A stretch of DNA of 64,000 nt, taken from Hymenobacter sublimis (GTDB taxonomy: Bacteria; Bacteroidota; Bacteroidia; Cytophagales; Hymenobacteraceae). The number at the start of each line of letters is the position of its first letter. The stretch's first letter is position 1. The notes below the pieces were generated by a model. It did not search any database. It was not told the DNA's origin and saw nothing but the letters and a program-made list of their open reading frames with translations. Shown piece by piece: positions 1 to 8,279 of this stretch. The position numbers and the translations under genes are program-made. Location: assembly GCF_023101345.1 (NCBI RefSeq), contig NZ_CP095848.1:1363501-1427500 (forward strand), read 5' to 3'.

Positions 1-192
1 CAGCACCTCAATGCCATCCATCTTGGGCATTTTGATGTCGCAGAGTACCACGTCGTACTTGTCGCGGATGAGCATATCCAGGCCCGTGGGGCCATCTTCG
101 GCCTGGTCTACCTGGTAGCTTTCGTACTCGAGAATCTCCTTCAGCGTGTGCCGAATGGCTTTTTCGTCGTCAATAATTAAGATGCGGGGCAT
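1..192 (-). CDS. Response regulator receiver domain (partial, runs off the window)
   Basis: The first 64 residues of a two-component response regulator. The start MPRILIIDDEKAIR carries the acidic pair Asp8/Asp9 of the receiver domain, and VVLCDIKMPKMDG carries the probable phospho-acceptor Asp52. The output domain lies beyond the window edge, so the subfamily (NtrC-like, OmpR-like or other) cannot be fixed. The long uninterrupted receiver start and the IKMPKMDG wording are common in sigma54-activator regulators, but that is only a hint. The 230 bases between this start and the next gene hold no recognisable gene. Confidence 0.85.
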   Translation of the reverse strand, partial: MPRILIIDDEKAIRHTLKEILEYESYQVDQAEDGPTGLDMLIRDKYDVVLCDIKMPKMDGIEVL

Positions 193-422
193 GGGCTAGG
201 AAAGGGCAAATGGCAGAAACCAAAGTAACGAAAAGCCGGTGGCAATGAAGCTAGCTAGGTTATAAACCTTGGTTCGGGGAGTGATAGGGGTAGTAAATTA
301 GGTGCTAGGAACGTACTTAGGCGTCATACTTGGCTGCGCTCTGCATGACGTTCTTTAAATTTTCTGCTCTTTAAAAAGATGATCAGGCTGCTTGCCGGGG
401 CGAGTTAGACGGGCTTTTCTAC

Positions 423-2843
423 CTACGGTTTAACGCTGCGCACGGACAAGGTAGCCGCCGGCAGGCCTTGAGCAGTGGCCGTGAGCTGCACTGTGCCGGG
501 TGTGCGACCGGCCCGCAGTAGGGTGGTGGCAATGCCGGCTTCGGCGGCCACCGGGTTGTCGCCGAGCAACTCAGCGTCGCCGCTGGTTACGGCGAAACGG
601 ATGGGGGTAGCGGCCTCGGGCACGGGTGTACCTTGGGCATCAACCACGGTGGCGTACACGAATACGGCATCCTGGCGGCCGGTAGTCAGGTCACGGCCGC
701 TCTTATCAATGCGGAGCAGCAGGTGATGAGCCGGGCCGGGCGTACGCCGCAGGTGCTCGGCGGCCACCTTGCCATTCACGTACGCCACGGCGCGCAAGGT
801 GCCTCCCGAGAACGGCGGCACGGTGAACGTGAACGAGGGGTGCTGGAGGTGAGAGGAATACTGGTCTTGGTCGGGGCGCTGACGGGCCAGGGTTTTGCCA
901 TCAAGCTGCAGCTCTACCTCGGCGCAGTTGCTGTACACCCGCACTTGCCGCGGCGCGGTGCTGGCCTGGGCGTAACTGGCCAGGTACACCATCGGCTTGC
1001 CAAACCCTAGAGCATCAGGGGCGGGACCGTACTGGCTCTGGTAGAAGTAGAAGGCGAATTTCGGCAGGCGGTAGATGTCCATGATGCCCGACGACTCAAT
1101 ATCCGGGGCGTAGCCGCGCTTGTAGTCAAACTGCAGCCAGTTGGCGTCGCCGATGGCGGGTCCCACAAAGTTGTCGTTGTGGGCTTCCTGGAAATTGAGG
1201 GCTTGCTGCACCAGGGCCCGCTCGCCCTGCCCGCGCAGTTGGCGCGAAGTCCGCTCCGACTCCTTTAGGCCCGCGTAGGCCGTCTGGTTGAAGCCCGCAT
1301 TCTGGGCGTAGTACTCCCAGTCGCCGTACTCACAAAGCAGGATGGGCTTGGGCTTGTTGTATTTGTGCCAGTAGTCGGGGGCCTTGGCGTGCTGGCGGGC
1401 CGGAATGAACACGTCGTAGGCGTAATCCAGCCAGCCGCAGGTGTACACATCGGTCGGGAAAGGCAGCTCCTCGTGCACCGCCTGGTGGGCCTGATCCATG
1501 AACGACTTGCTCATGTCGGTTTCGTTGAGGGCTGCTTCCCAGAGCACAATGCTGGGGTGGTTCCGGTCGCGGCGCACCATGTCGCGCACGTGCTGCAGGC
1601 TGTTGCGCTGAAAGGCTTCGCCCCCAAAAAACTGCCAGCCGGGAATAGAATTCATCACCAGAATACCCAGCTCGTCGCAGGCCCGCAGGAAAGCTGGGGA
1701 GGGCGGGTAGTGGGAGCAGCGCACGAAGTTGAAGCCCGCTTCCTTGATTTTCCAGGCGTCGCGGTACTGCATTTCATCCGACAGCGCGTAGCCCAAATAG
1801 GGATACTCCTGGTGGCGGTTGGTGCCGCGCAACCGAGTTTTCTGCCCATTGAGGTAGAAGCCCTCGGGCGCAAAGCGAATAGTCCGTACGCCCGTTGCTA
1901 CCTCCTGCTGATCGACACTGCGGCCCTTATCGTCCAGGACTTCCACCCGCAGCCGATACAGGGTAGGCTGCTCCGGCGACCACAGCTGGGGCGACTTCAG
2001 GGAGAAAGTTTGCGCAACAGCCGTGGCCGCGCCCGGCGTGAGCAGGGGCGCAGCCGTGACAGCGCGGGCCACTTCCTGGCCGGCTGTATTGAGTAGCACG
2101 GTGCGCAGCTTGGCAGGCCGGGCCGCGTGGTGGTCGTTGCGGATTTCGGTCTGGACGTGAAGGGTAGCCTGCTGGGGGCTCACGTTTTCATAGTGCACCA
2201 GAATCCCACCGCCAGCTACCCGCCCCGACTCCACGGCATCGGTGATGCGCAGCCGGTCCTGGATCAGCAGCTGCACTGGGCGGTAGAGGCCACCGTAGTA
2301 GTTGAAGTCGAGGTCTTTGAGCGGCTTGCCGGGTGGAATGGTGGGGTTGTCCTGGTTGTTAAGCTTGACCAGCAGGCAGTTATCGGCGTTAACCTGGAGA
2401 TAGGGCGTCAGGTCGACGGTGAAGGGTAGGTAGCCGCCCTGGTGACGTTGCAGGCGGCGGCCATTCAAATACACATCGGCCTCGTGCATGGCACCCTCAA
2501 ACCGGATGGCCACTCGGCGGGCCGTGTCAGCAGGGCTTATCCGGAAAAAGCGGCGGTAAAAGCAAGTGCCCTGCCACTGCCGACCGGCGGTAACAACCGG
2601 TTCTAGGCGCGGCGTATGGGGGAGGCCCACCGTTTCCCAGGGCTTCGACGGGTCAGTGCGCGCGAAGAAGGTTGGCCCCACGGCCGTGTCCACGTCCCGC
2701 ACAAACTCCCAGTCGGCGTTGAAGGTGAGGGGTAGGGGCGAAGAGCCAGGGCTAGACAGAGTACCGGGCTGCGTGCATGAAATCAGGGCTACCAGCGCGG
2801 CCAGCAGCAGCCGGCTTGGTAAGGTAAAAGAGCGAAACAGCAT
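423..2843 (-). CDS. Glycoside hydrolase family 2 lipoprotein (beta-galactosidase/glucuronidase-like)
   Basis: An 806-residue exported hydrolase expected to cleave terminal beta-linked sugars from oligosaccharides at the cell surface or in the periplasm. An N-terminal lipobox (LISC, Cys23) indicates a lipoprotein. A GH2 sugar-binding jelly-roll fills about residues 40-200, followed by the Ig-like domain (200-320) and the TIM barrel (320-600). The catalytic pair is visible: acid/base Glu441 in ALNETD and nucleophile Glu505 in LLCEYGDW. The last 150 residues form beta-sandwich domains of the type appended to GH2 enzymes. Its ATG shares one base with the stop codon of the upstream GH5-like gene (TAATG), so the two are probably translationally coupled. 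Substrate is not predictable from sequence alone. Confidence 0.9.
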   Translation of the reverse strand: MLFRSFTLPSRLLLAALVALISCTQPGTLSSPGSSPLPLTFNADWEFVRDVDTAVGPTFFARTDPSKPWETVGLPHTPRLEPVVTAGRQWQGTCFYRRFFRISPADTARRVAIRFEGAMHEADVYLNGRRLQRHQGGYLPFTVDLTPYLQVNADNCLLVKLNNQDNPTIPPGKPLKDLDFNYYGGLYRPVQLLIQDRLRITDAVESGRVAGGGILVHYENVSPQQATLHVQTEIRNDHHAARPAKLRTVLLNTAGQEVARAVTAAPLLTPGAATAVAQTFSLKSPQLWSPEQPTLYRLRVEVLDDKGRSVDQQEVATGVRTIRFAPEGFYLNGQKTRLRGTNRHQEYPYLGYALSDEMQYRDAWKIKEAGFNFVRCSHYPPSPAFLRACDELGILVMNSIPGWQFFGGEAFQRNSLQHVRDMVRRDRNHPSIVLWEAALNETDMSKSFMDQAHQAVHEELPFPTDVYTCGWLDYAYDVFIPARQHAKAPDYWHKYNKPKPILLCEYGDWEYYAQNAGFNQTAYAGLKESERTSRQLRGQGERALVQQALNFQEAHNDNFVGPAIGDANWLQFDYKRGYAPDIESSGIMDIYRLPKFAFYFYQSQYGPAPDALGFGKPMVYLASYAQASTAPRQVRVYSNCAEVELQLDGKTLARQRPDQDQYSSHLQHPSFTFTVPPFSGGTLRAVAYVNGKVAAEHLRRTPGPAHHLLLRIDKSGRDLTTGRQDAVFVYATVVDAQGTPVPEAATPIRFAVTSGDAELLGDNPVAAEAGIATTLLRAGRTPGTVQLTATAQGLPAATLSVRSVKP

Positions 2844-5479
2844 TAGCGCAGGTATATCGATTCAAGGTCAAGGAAAGGTCGTCCGGGGGTAGCCGGAGCA
2901 GTTGTTGGCCCCAGGAGCACTTGCAGCACTTCGGCCTGAGCGAGCGGCAGGGTAGCCGGGCCGACCGTTTGGAAGGTGAGTGGTAGGAAACTGGGGTAGG
3001 GGCGCGGGAGCAAGGACTGAGCCCCTGGCCGGAACGCCGTGAGGGGCACCCGTACTTCCTGCATGTCGGCGCCTAACTCCACGTCGGCCACGTAGGCCGC
3101 GGCGTCGCGGGTGGTCAGCACCAGCCGTACCGTGCCAGCTCCCGCCCCGCGCCGGCCGCGGAGCACTACCTCCTGAAAGCGGCTTACATCGGAGGCACGG
3201 GAAGCCAGCCGGTCGCCGAAGTAAGCACGCAGAAAGGCTACCGGCGCGGCCGGATCCGCGAAAGGAATGGGGCTAGCGGGCGGCGGACTCTGAAGCAGGC
3301 GCAACGCCAGCTGGCCATTGCTGGTAGTCACGTAATCGGCCCAGCCGCCCCCATTAACGCCCCCGGTTTCGGTGCGTTGCTGGTCCTGGCTGGCTACGTA
3401 AAGCGGCAAGGCCGTGCCAGCAGCCACAATAGAGGCCTCCCACTGCTCCCGCGGGGCGTAGTCCCAGTCGCGGGGGCTGCCGGGGTGGCCGCCGGGGAAG
3501 GTGGTGTTTCGGGTATTGCTTTTCACGACAATCCAGTAGCGAAGCAGGCCGGGGTAGAGCAAGTTCGCGGGCACCGTGGCCTCGGCCGTGGTCAGCGTGA
3601 GGCGGCGCATCGGAATGGTGCGGGTGGGGCCGTAGTAGTGCTGCGCGACTAGCAGCAAAGAGTCGGTGGCTGCGGCGCCGGCTACCGTGGCCTGGAGCGT
3701 GGCAGCTTGCCCGGCTTGCAGCTGGGTAGGGGCCGTGTGCAGCACCTGTACAGGCAGGTTGGTAGCCGACGGGGCCACAAACTCACCTAGCTTGATTGCG
3801 CCCAGGGTAGTTTGGGCTGTGAAGTTGCTAGTGTTTTTGCTCCGCGCGGCCACAATGTACACGCCCGGCTGCAGGTGCACGGTGCCATTCGTGGCTTGAC
3901 CCTGGAAGGTATTGCCTTCGTTCAGCCCGCGCACCGTAAAGTCGGAGCCCAGGTTAGGTAGGGTTAACCGCAGGGGCTGGGTGTTCCAGGCAATGCGCGT
4001 AACGGGCTGGCGCAGGGAGGTAGTGGCAAACGGGTCGCGCACCTGAATGGCATCGGGCATCACCTCCAGCCGCCACACGCCGGTAGCCAGTTGGTCGAGG
4101 AAGTAGGCGCCGGTGCCTTCGTAGGTCACCAGCGGCGAGGAGCCAGTACCGGCCAGGCGGCGCAGGGCAGCGGGCTTGCGCGGCTGCGTGGTGGTCGAGC
4201 TGGTGTAGTAGAATTCCTCGGGCGTGTTCAGTTCACTGACGCCGGCGCGGTAGCTCACCCGAAAATCGTGGAATGTAGAGTCCTGGGGGTAGGAGCGGAA
4301 CTGCTGACCCCGGGGTACTTGCCGGAACACCTTGCCCGCAATCAGCAGGCTGATGGCCTTGGCGGGTGTGTACGCTAAGTTCAGGTAGTGGGTCTGGTAC
4401 TCGGTGTTGGCAAAGGCAATAGCCAGCGGGTCGTAGGCAAACTGCGTCGCCCACTGAAAGCCGGCGCTGCGGAAGGAGCGGGCCATCAGCGGGTACATCA
4501 CGGGCTGTAAAATATCGGCCGACTCAAACTCGTACACCATGCGCGGCTTGCTGGCAAAGCGCGGATCCTGGGCGTAGGGAATGGGATACTGGTTGACCAG
4601 CGGTAGCATGTTGCCGCGCAAGGTGTGCCCGCCCACCAGGGCCGAGGGGTACCACTGAAACGTGAAGCCCTGCACCGGGCTGCCCAGAATGGCATTGGCT
4701 ACCGTGGGGCTTTCGGCAATGTTGTAAAAGATGGGTTTCTTGTAGCCTGTAGCCCGCATGGCCTGCACCATGCGCTGCACAAAGCGGCTGACTTCGGCCT
4801 CGGGCTGGCGGTAGTGGGGCTCATTGCAGACCTCGTAGGCAATGATGTTGGGGTCCTCGCGGTTGAGCTGGCCGGTGTACTGGTTGCGGTGGTTCAGGAA
4901 CTGGCCCAAGTACTTTTCCTGGGCCCGCACGGCCCGCTCGTTGTTGTAGGCGCGGCCCTTGGGGTAAAGGGAGGAGAAGCCGGTTTGGGCCGTGTCTTTT
5001 TCGGGGTAGCCGTTGCCCCAATAAGCAATAGGAGTCAGGATAATTTTGATCTGGCGCGCTTTCAACTGCTGCACCAAGTAGTCGAGTAGGCGCAGGTGTT
5101 CGTTCTGGAGCAAATTGCCCACAGTATCGGTAATTTCCACGTCCCAGACGTGCACCCGGAAGGCATCCACGCCCAGCCGCGAGAGGTGGTACACATCCTG
5201 GTCGATGGCTTTTTCCAGGTTCACGCCCAGCTTCTGGTGGGCCCGGTAGGAGTAGGCGAAGGGAGTGGTATAATTCACCCCAAACAGGGCAACTTCCTGC
5301 TTGCTACCCTGCCAGCGCAGTACGCCTTTGGCATCCACATACACATCGGCCCGGGCCGGAGGAGCCTTCTGGGCAAACGCAAGTGGGCCTTGGGTAAGCA
5401 ACAACAATCCAACATAGAGGGCCGGAACAGACAACCAGCCGCGGCAAGCAGCACCAACAGCACGCAAGGAATTATACAT
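2843..5479 (-). CDS. Secreted GH5-like glycoside hydrolase with C-terminal beta-sandwich
   Basis: An 878-residue protein beginning MYNSLRAVG. This start puts a clear signal peptide ending near AFAQ at the N-terminus; an ATG 14 codons upstream is possible but adds a non-signal-like segment. Residues about 45-400 resemble the GH5/GH-A clan barrel: FRVHVWDVE, then EVCNEPHY with the probable acid/base Glu220, and MVYEFES with the probable nucleophile Glu317. The middle and C-terminal parts (about 480-878) look like Ig-like and carbohydrate-binding beta-sandwich modules. The stop overlaps the GH2 start by one base, so the two likely act on the same polysaccharide. The precise family could also be a GH2/GH5-related glucanase or mannanase. 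Confidence 0.75.
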   Translation of the reverse strand: MYNSLRAVGAACRGWLSVPALYVGLLLLTQGPLAFAQKAPPARADVYVDAKGVLRWQGSKQEVALFGVNYTTPFAYSYRAHQKLGVNLEKAIDQDVYHLSRLGVDAFRVHVWDVEITDTVGNLLQNEHLRLLDYLVQQLKARQIKIILTPIAYWGNGYPEKDTAQTGFSSLYPKGRAYNNERAVRAQEKYLGQFLNHRNQYTGQLNREDPNIIAYEVCNEPHYRQPEAEVSRFVQRMVQAMRATGYKKPIFYNIAESPTVANAILGSPVQGFTFQWYPSALVGGHTLRGNMLPLVNQYPIPYAQDPRFASKPRMVYEFESADILQPVMYPLMARSFRSAGFQWATQFAYDPLAIAFANTEYQTHYLNLAYTPAKAISLLIAGKVFRQVPRGQQFRSYPQDSTFHDFRVSYRAGVSELNTPEEFYYTSSTTTQPRKPAALRRLAGTGSSPLVTYEGTGAYFLDQLATGVWRLEVMPDAIQVRDPFATTSLRQPVTRIAWNTQPLRLTLPNLGSDFTVRGLNEGNTFQGQATNGTVHLQPGVYIVAARSKNTSNFTAQTTLGAIKLGEFVAPSATNLPVQVLHTAPTQLQAGQAATLQATVAGAAATDSLLLVAQHYYGPTRTIPMRRLTLTTAEATVPANLLYPGLLRYWIVVKSNTRNTTFPGGHPGSPRDWDYAPREQWEASIVAAGTALPLYVASQDQQRTETGGVNGGGWADYVTTSNGQLALRLLQSPPPASPIPFADPAAPVAFLRAYFGDRLASRASDVSRFQEVVLRGRRGAGAGTVRLVLTTRDAAAYVADVELGADMQEVRVPLTAFRPGAQSLLPRPYPSFLPLTFQTVGPATLPLAQAEVLQVLLGPTTAPATPGRPFLDLESIYLR

Positions 5480-5520
5480 AACGCAAACGTTTGACTTCGC
5501 GAAGTAACACCATATAAACA

Positions 5521-5559
5521 CAAAAACGGCCGCCGCACCCGAAGCTGCAGCGGCCGTTT
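5521..5559 (-). terminator. Intrinsic terminator of the RNase P RNA gene
   Basis: Arms AAACGGCCGC and GCGGCCGTTT extend inward to a UUCG tetraloop on the minus strand and are followed by a run of five T (plus-strand 5522-5526). It lies just beyond the 3' end of rnpB and upstream of the GH5-like gene. Confidence 0.85.
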
Positions 5560-5569
5560 GATACTCGGT

Positions 5570-6053
5570 GATGGGTCTGTAAGCCGGGTTTTGTCCGCCC
5601 TTGCAAGCAACAGCGGCCCCACCATTTATCTAGGCCAGTCCTCGCGGAAAGGCTCCATCAACCTACCCGCTGGCGCCGGACGAGCCGCCCGGTGCCGGCC
5701 CCGGAAGGGCCAACGTGCCAGCTTATTTGGTCTTTCAACCCCTGAGGTTTACCCAGCCGGCATAGTCACCCAGCCGCTGGTGCGCTCTTACCGCACCTTT
5801 TCACCCTTACCAAAGGTGAGATGATGAAATTGTGAAATGGTGAGTTTGACGTTCCGCTTGCGCAGATTGAACAGTAACTCACTATTTCACCAACTCACCA
5901 TTTCACCGCCTGGCGGTAATTTTCTGTGGCACTGGCTGTCCTGAGAAGCTTTACGCCGCCCAGTCCTTCCCGTTAGGAAGCAGGGTGCTCTGTGTTGCCC
6001 GGACTTTCCTCGTCGCCATCCTTGCGTCCGGCGCCGCGGTGGGGCGACCCATC
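5570..6053 (-). ncRNA. rnpB: RNase P RNA, bacterial type A
   Basis: The catalytic RNA that matures tRNA 5' ends. On the minus strand the RNA starts with GAUGGGUC, which pairs perfectly with GACCCAUC at the 3' end (helix P1). Near the 5' end is the signature GAGGAAAGUCCGGGC followed by ACACAGAGCACC. Near the 3' end are AGAUAAAUGGU and the ACAAAACCCGGCUUACAG block. At about 484 nt it is longer than usual because one arm (plus-strand 5815-5907, in the P12 region) is a 32-position stem built from a 16-nt tandem repeat. It is followed by its own terminator. Confidence 0.95.
5815..5907 (-). repeat. Repeat-built extension of the P12 arm inside rnpB
   Basis: Arms at 5815-5846 and 5876-5907 form a 32-position stem with 26 Watson-Crick and 2 G-U pairs in the transcript. 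In the RNA, the arm at 5876-5907 consists of two tandem 16-nt units (GGTGAAATGGTGAGTT and the same with one change). The loop is 29 nt. Confidence 0.8.
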
Positions 6054-6168
6054 ACTGCGGGCAAAGGTAGGCGGTTTAAAACAAGATTAGCCGCCTCATT
6101 GGGGCTTTGTGTTCTTTAACACGCGGTTTTGTTTCCAATATGTCGCCGCTCCAGGGCTAGCACTGGGT

Positions 6169-8031
6169 CTACCTCCCCTCCCACACGTTATCCTTTGGGT
6201 AGCTGTCGGGCACGAGGGTAGCGCCTAGCTTCACCTGTTTCACGGGTTTGGTGGTGGCTACGGGCACCGTGACGGTGCGGGCGCCTTGTTCCCAGACGGC
6301 AATAGTGCGGTGGAGCTTCTGGGTGGAATTGTCCTGGAAGGTAATGGTCAGGTCGACGGGGACGGGCTTGGTGCCTTTGGCTTCTACTACCACGTCGTAG
6401 CCGGTGACAGTTTTCTGCACTTGCTGAATGGCTAAGTCTGGGTAGCCGCTGTCGAAAAACCAACGCTGCCAGAACCAGTTGAGGTTACGGCCCGCCCCGG
6501 CGTTCATCGAGTTGAAGAAGTCGAAGGGCATGGGGTGCTTGCCGTTCCAGTTGCGGATGTAGGTATGCAGGGCCTTGGTGAACAGCTCGTCGCCGAGCAA
6601 ATCCTTCACGTAGAGGTAGCCCAGGCCGGGCTTGGGGTAGGAGTTGAGGAAAAAGGCCGTGCCGGTTTGCTGGGTGCTGAGCGTGATGATGGGCAAATCA
6701 ACCTCGGTAGCCGCGGCGGCGGCGTAGGGTGCAATGCCGTAGTCGTCGTCCAGCTTGGGGTCGATGATGCCCGAAATCAGCCACTCCCCGATGGTGGCCC
6801 AGCCCTCGTCCATCCAGCCGTACTTGGTTTCGTTGATGCCCATGTAAAACGGGAACATCGTGTGGAATATCTCGTGGTCGGTGAGCGTAATGGCGTCCTG
6901 GCGGGTGCTGGTGGGGTTGTCGTTCACCATCATCGGATACTCCATTTGGTCGAGGCCATCGAAAATGGTTTCGTGGGAGTAGGGGAAGGGCCACTTGGGG
7001 AAAGTGTACGACATGGCCTCCACGGTCTGGCGGGCAAAGTGAATAACTTCCTCGTAATCCTTGTGCTTGATGTTGTACACGGCATCCACGCGGGTGCGGC
7101 GCTTGGTGGCGGGGTCCACCACCAGGCTGCTCGACTGCCACACGTAATGGTCGGTGGTGGCAAACACGAAGTCGGTCACATTCTTGGCCTCAAAGTGCCA
7201 GGTGTTCTGGGCATTAGGGGCGGTAATGTCCCGGGCTTTGAGGTCGGCTTCGGTGATGATGCTGGTGATGCCGTCCTTGCGTTCCGCGTCCTGGAGGCGC
7301 TGGGCGTACTTTTTGGTCAGGACTTTATCGGCATTGGTCAGGTCGCCGGTGGCCCACACCACGAAGTTTTTGGGCACGGTGATGTCGGCGGAGAAGTTGG
7401 CGAAGTCGTTGTAGAACTCCTGGGAGCCGAGGTAGGGGTGGCGGTTCCAGCCGTCGATGTCATCGTACACCGCTATGCGCGGAAAGAAGTAAGCCACAAA
7501 ATCCGCGTTGGGCTCTACCTCGCCGGTGCGGGTGTGGGAGCCTTTGTTGAGGACGTAGGAGTAGGTAACCGACATCTGCGCCGTCTGCTTTGGGCCGATG
7601 GCGCGGGGTATGAGAACCGTGAGGTTCGTGAAGTCGGCGCGCAGCTTGGCCACGTCCAGGGCCTGCCCGTTGATGGTCAGCTTGGTGATTTTCACCCCCT
7701 CGCTCACGTCCTCGGGGCTGATGCCGCTAGCCCGCGGCGCGCCTTTCTGGTAGAGGTTGGGGTAGAGTTTAAACCAGATTTGCCGTAGTGAGTCGGGGCT
7801 TTGATTGTGGTAGGCAATGTCCACGGTGCCCGCCACCCGCCGCGAGGTTGGGTCGAAGCTGACCTTTAGCTTGTACTCAGCGGAGTTCTGCCAGTAATTA
7901 GGACCCGGCAGGCCCGATTCAGCGCGGGTGCTTTTGGCGTAGGTGGCCTGCAAGTTGCGAGGAACCGGCAGCTGCTGGGCCGTAGCAGGTAGGGAAAGAA
8001 GGGCGGCGGCGAGAAGCGCGGGCAGTTTCAT
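6169..8031 (-). CDS. M1 family zinc metallopeptidase
   Basis: A 620-residue exported peptidase. The start MKLPALLAAALLSLPATAQ gives a clean signal peptide; an in-frame ATG 52 codons upstream would precede it with unrelated sequence overlapping an inverted repeat. The gluzincin motif is complete: HEIFH at 386-390 and the third zinc ligand Glu409, exactly the HExxH-X18-E spacing of M1 enzymes. The N-terminal half is the M1 beta domain. The GAMEN motif is weak (ending near DQMEYPM), which is typical of the bacterial M1 branch annotated only as 'metallopeptidase'. Likely a periplasmic or secreted aminopeptidase; substrate unknown. Confidence 0.9.
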   Translation of the reverse strand: MKLPALLAAALLSLPATAQQLPVPRNLQATYAKSTRAESGLPGPNYWQNSAEYKLKVSFDPTSRRVAGTVDIAYHNQSPDSLRQIWFKLYPNLYQKGAPRASGISPEDVSEGVKITKLTINGQALDVAKLRADFTNLTVLIPRAIGPKQTAQMSVTYSYVLNKGSHTRTGEVEPNADFVAYFFPRIAVYDDIDGWNRHPYLGSQEFYNDFANFSADITVPKNFVVWATGDLTNADKVLTKKYAQRLQDAERKDGITSIITEADLKARDITAPNAQNTWHFEAKNVTDFVFATTDHYVWQSSSLVVDPATKRRTRVDAVYNIKHKDYEEVIHFARQTVEAMSYTFPKWPFPYSHETIFDGLDQMEYPMMVNDNPTSTRQDAITLTDHEIFHTMFPFYMGINETKYGWMDEGWATIGEWLISGIIDPKLDDDYGIAPYAAAAATEVDLPIITLSTQQTGTAFFLNSYPKPGLGYLYVKDLLGDELFTKALHTYIRNWNGKHPMPFDFFNSMNAGAGRNLNWFWQRWFFDSGYPDLAIQQVQKTVTGYDVVVEAKGTKPVPVDLTITFQDNSTQKLHRTIAVWEQGARTVTVPVATTKPVKQVKLGATLVPDSYPKDNVWEGR

Positions 8032-8131
8032 GCGGAAAATATAGTTCTGCCGCAAAGTAACTACATAGGTTCGGAGGGTTGCGTTGGAGCGAGTGCGGCG
8101 AGTAAAAGGGTGGCTTGGCCAAAAAAACAGA

Positions 8132-8226
8132 ACGTCATTCAGAGCGGAGCGAAGAATCTTGCCTGCTTCTCGGAGAATAGCTCTCATGGAAACAAGTGAG
8201 ATTCTTCGCTCCGCTCTGAATGACGT
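8132..8226. repeat. Long perfect inverted repeat (28-bp arms)
   Basis: Arms at 8132-8159 and 8199-8226 are perfectly complementary over 28 bp and flank a 39-base spacer. They sit between the divergent 5' end of the M1 peptidase gene and the 3' end of the Smr gene. The arm begins ACGTCATTCAGAGCGGAGCG. No U-run follows either side, so it is not a standard terminator. It resembles other palindromes in this window that begin or end in a TCATTC/TCATGC core. Confidence 0.9.
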
Positions 8227-8279
8227 CCTATGAGAGTGAGAGTGTACCAGTTACAACGCTCTGCCAGACTAGGCCATAT

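Noticed and set aside
6535-7788. 417-codon plus-strand frame opposite the M1 peptidase gene
   Set aside because: It is the high-GC antisense shadow of a well-supported gene; composition is Gly/Val-rich and no domain is recognised.
8032-8187. 52-codon N-terminal extension of the M1 peptidase at 6169
   Set aside because: It would precede a clear signal peptide with charged, repeat-derived sequence.
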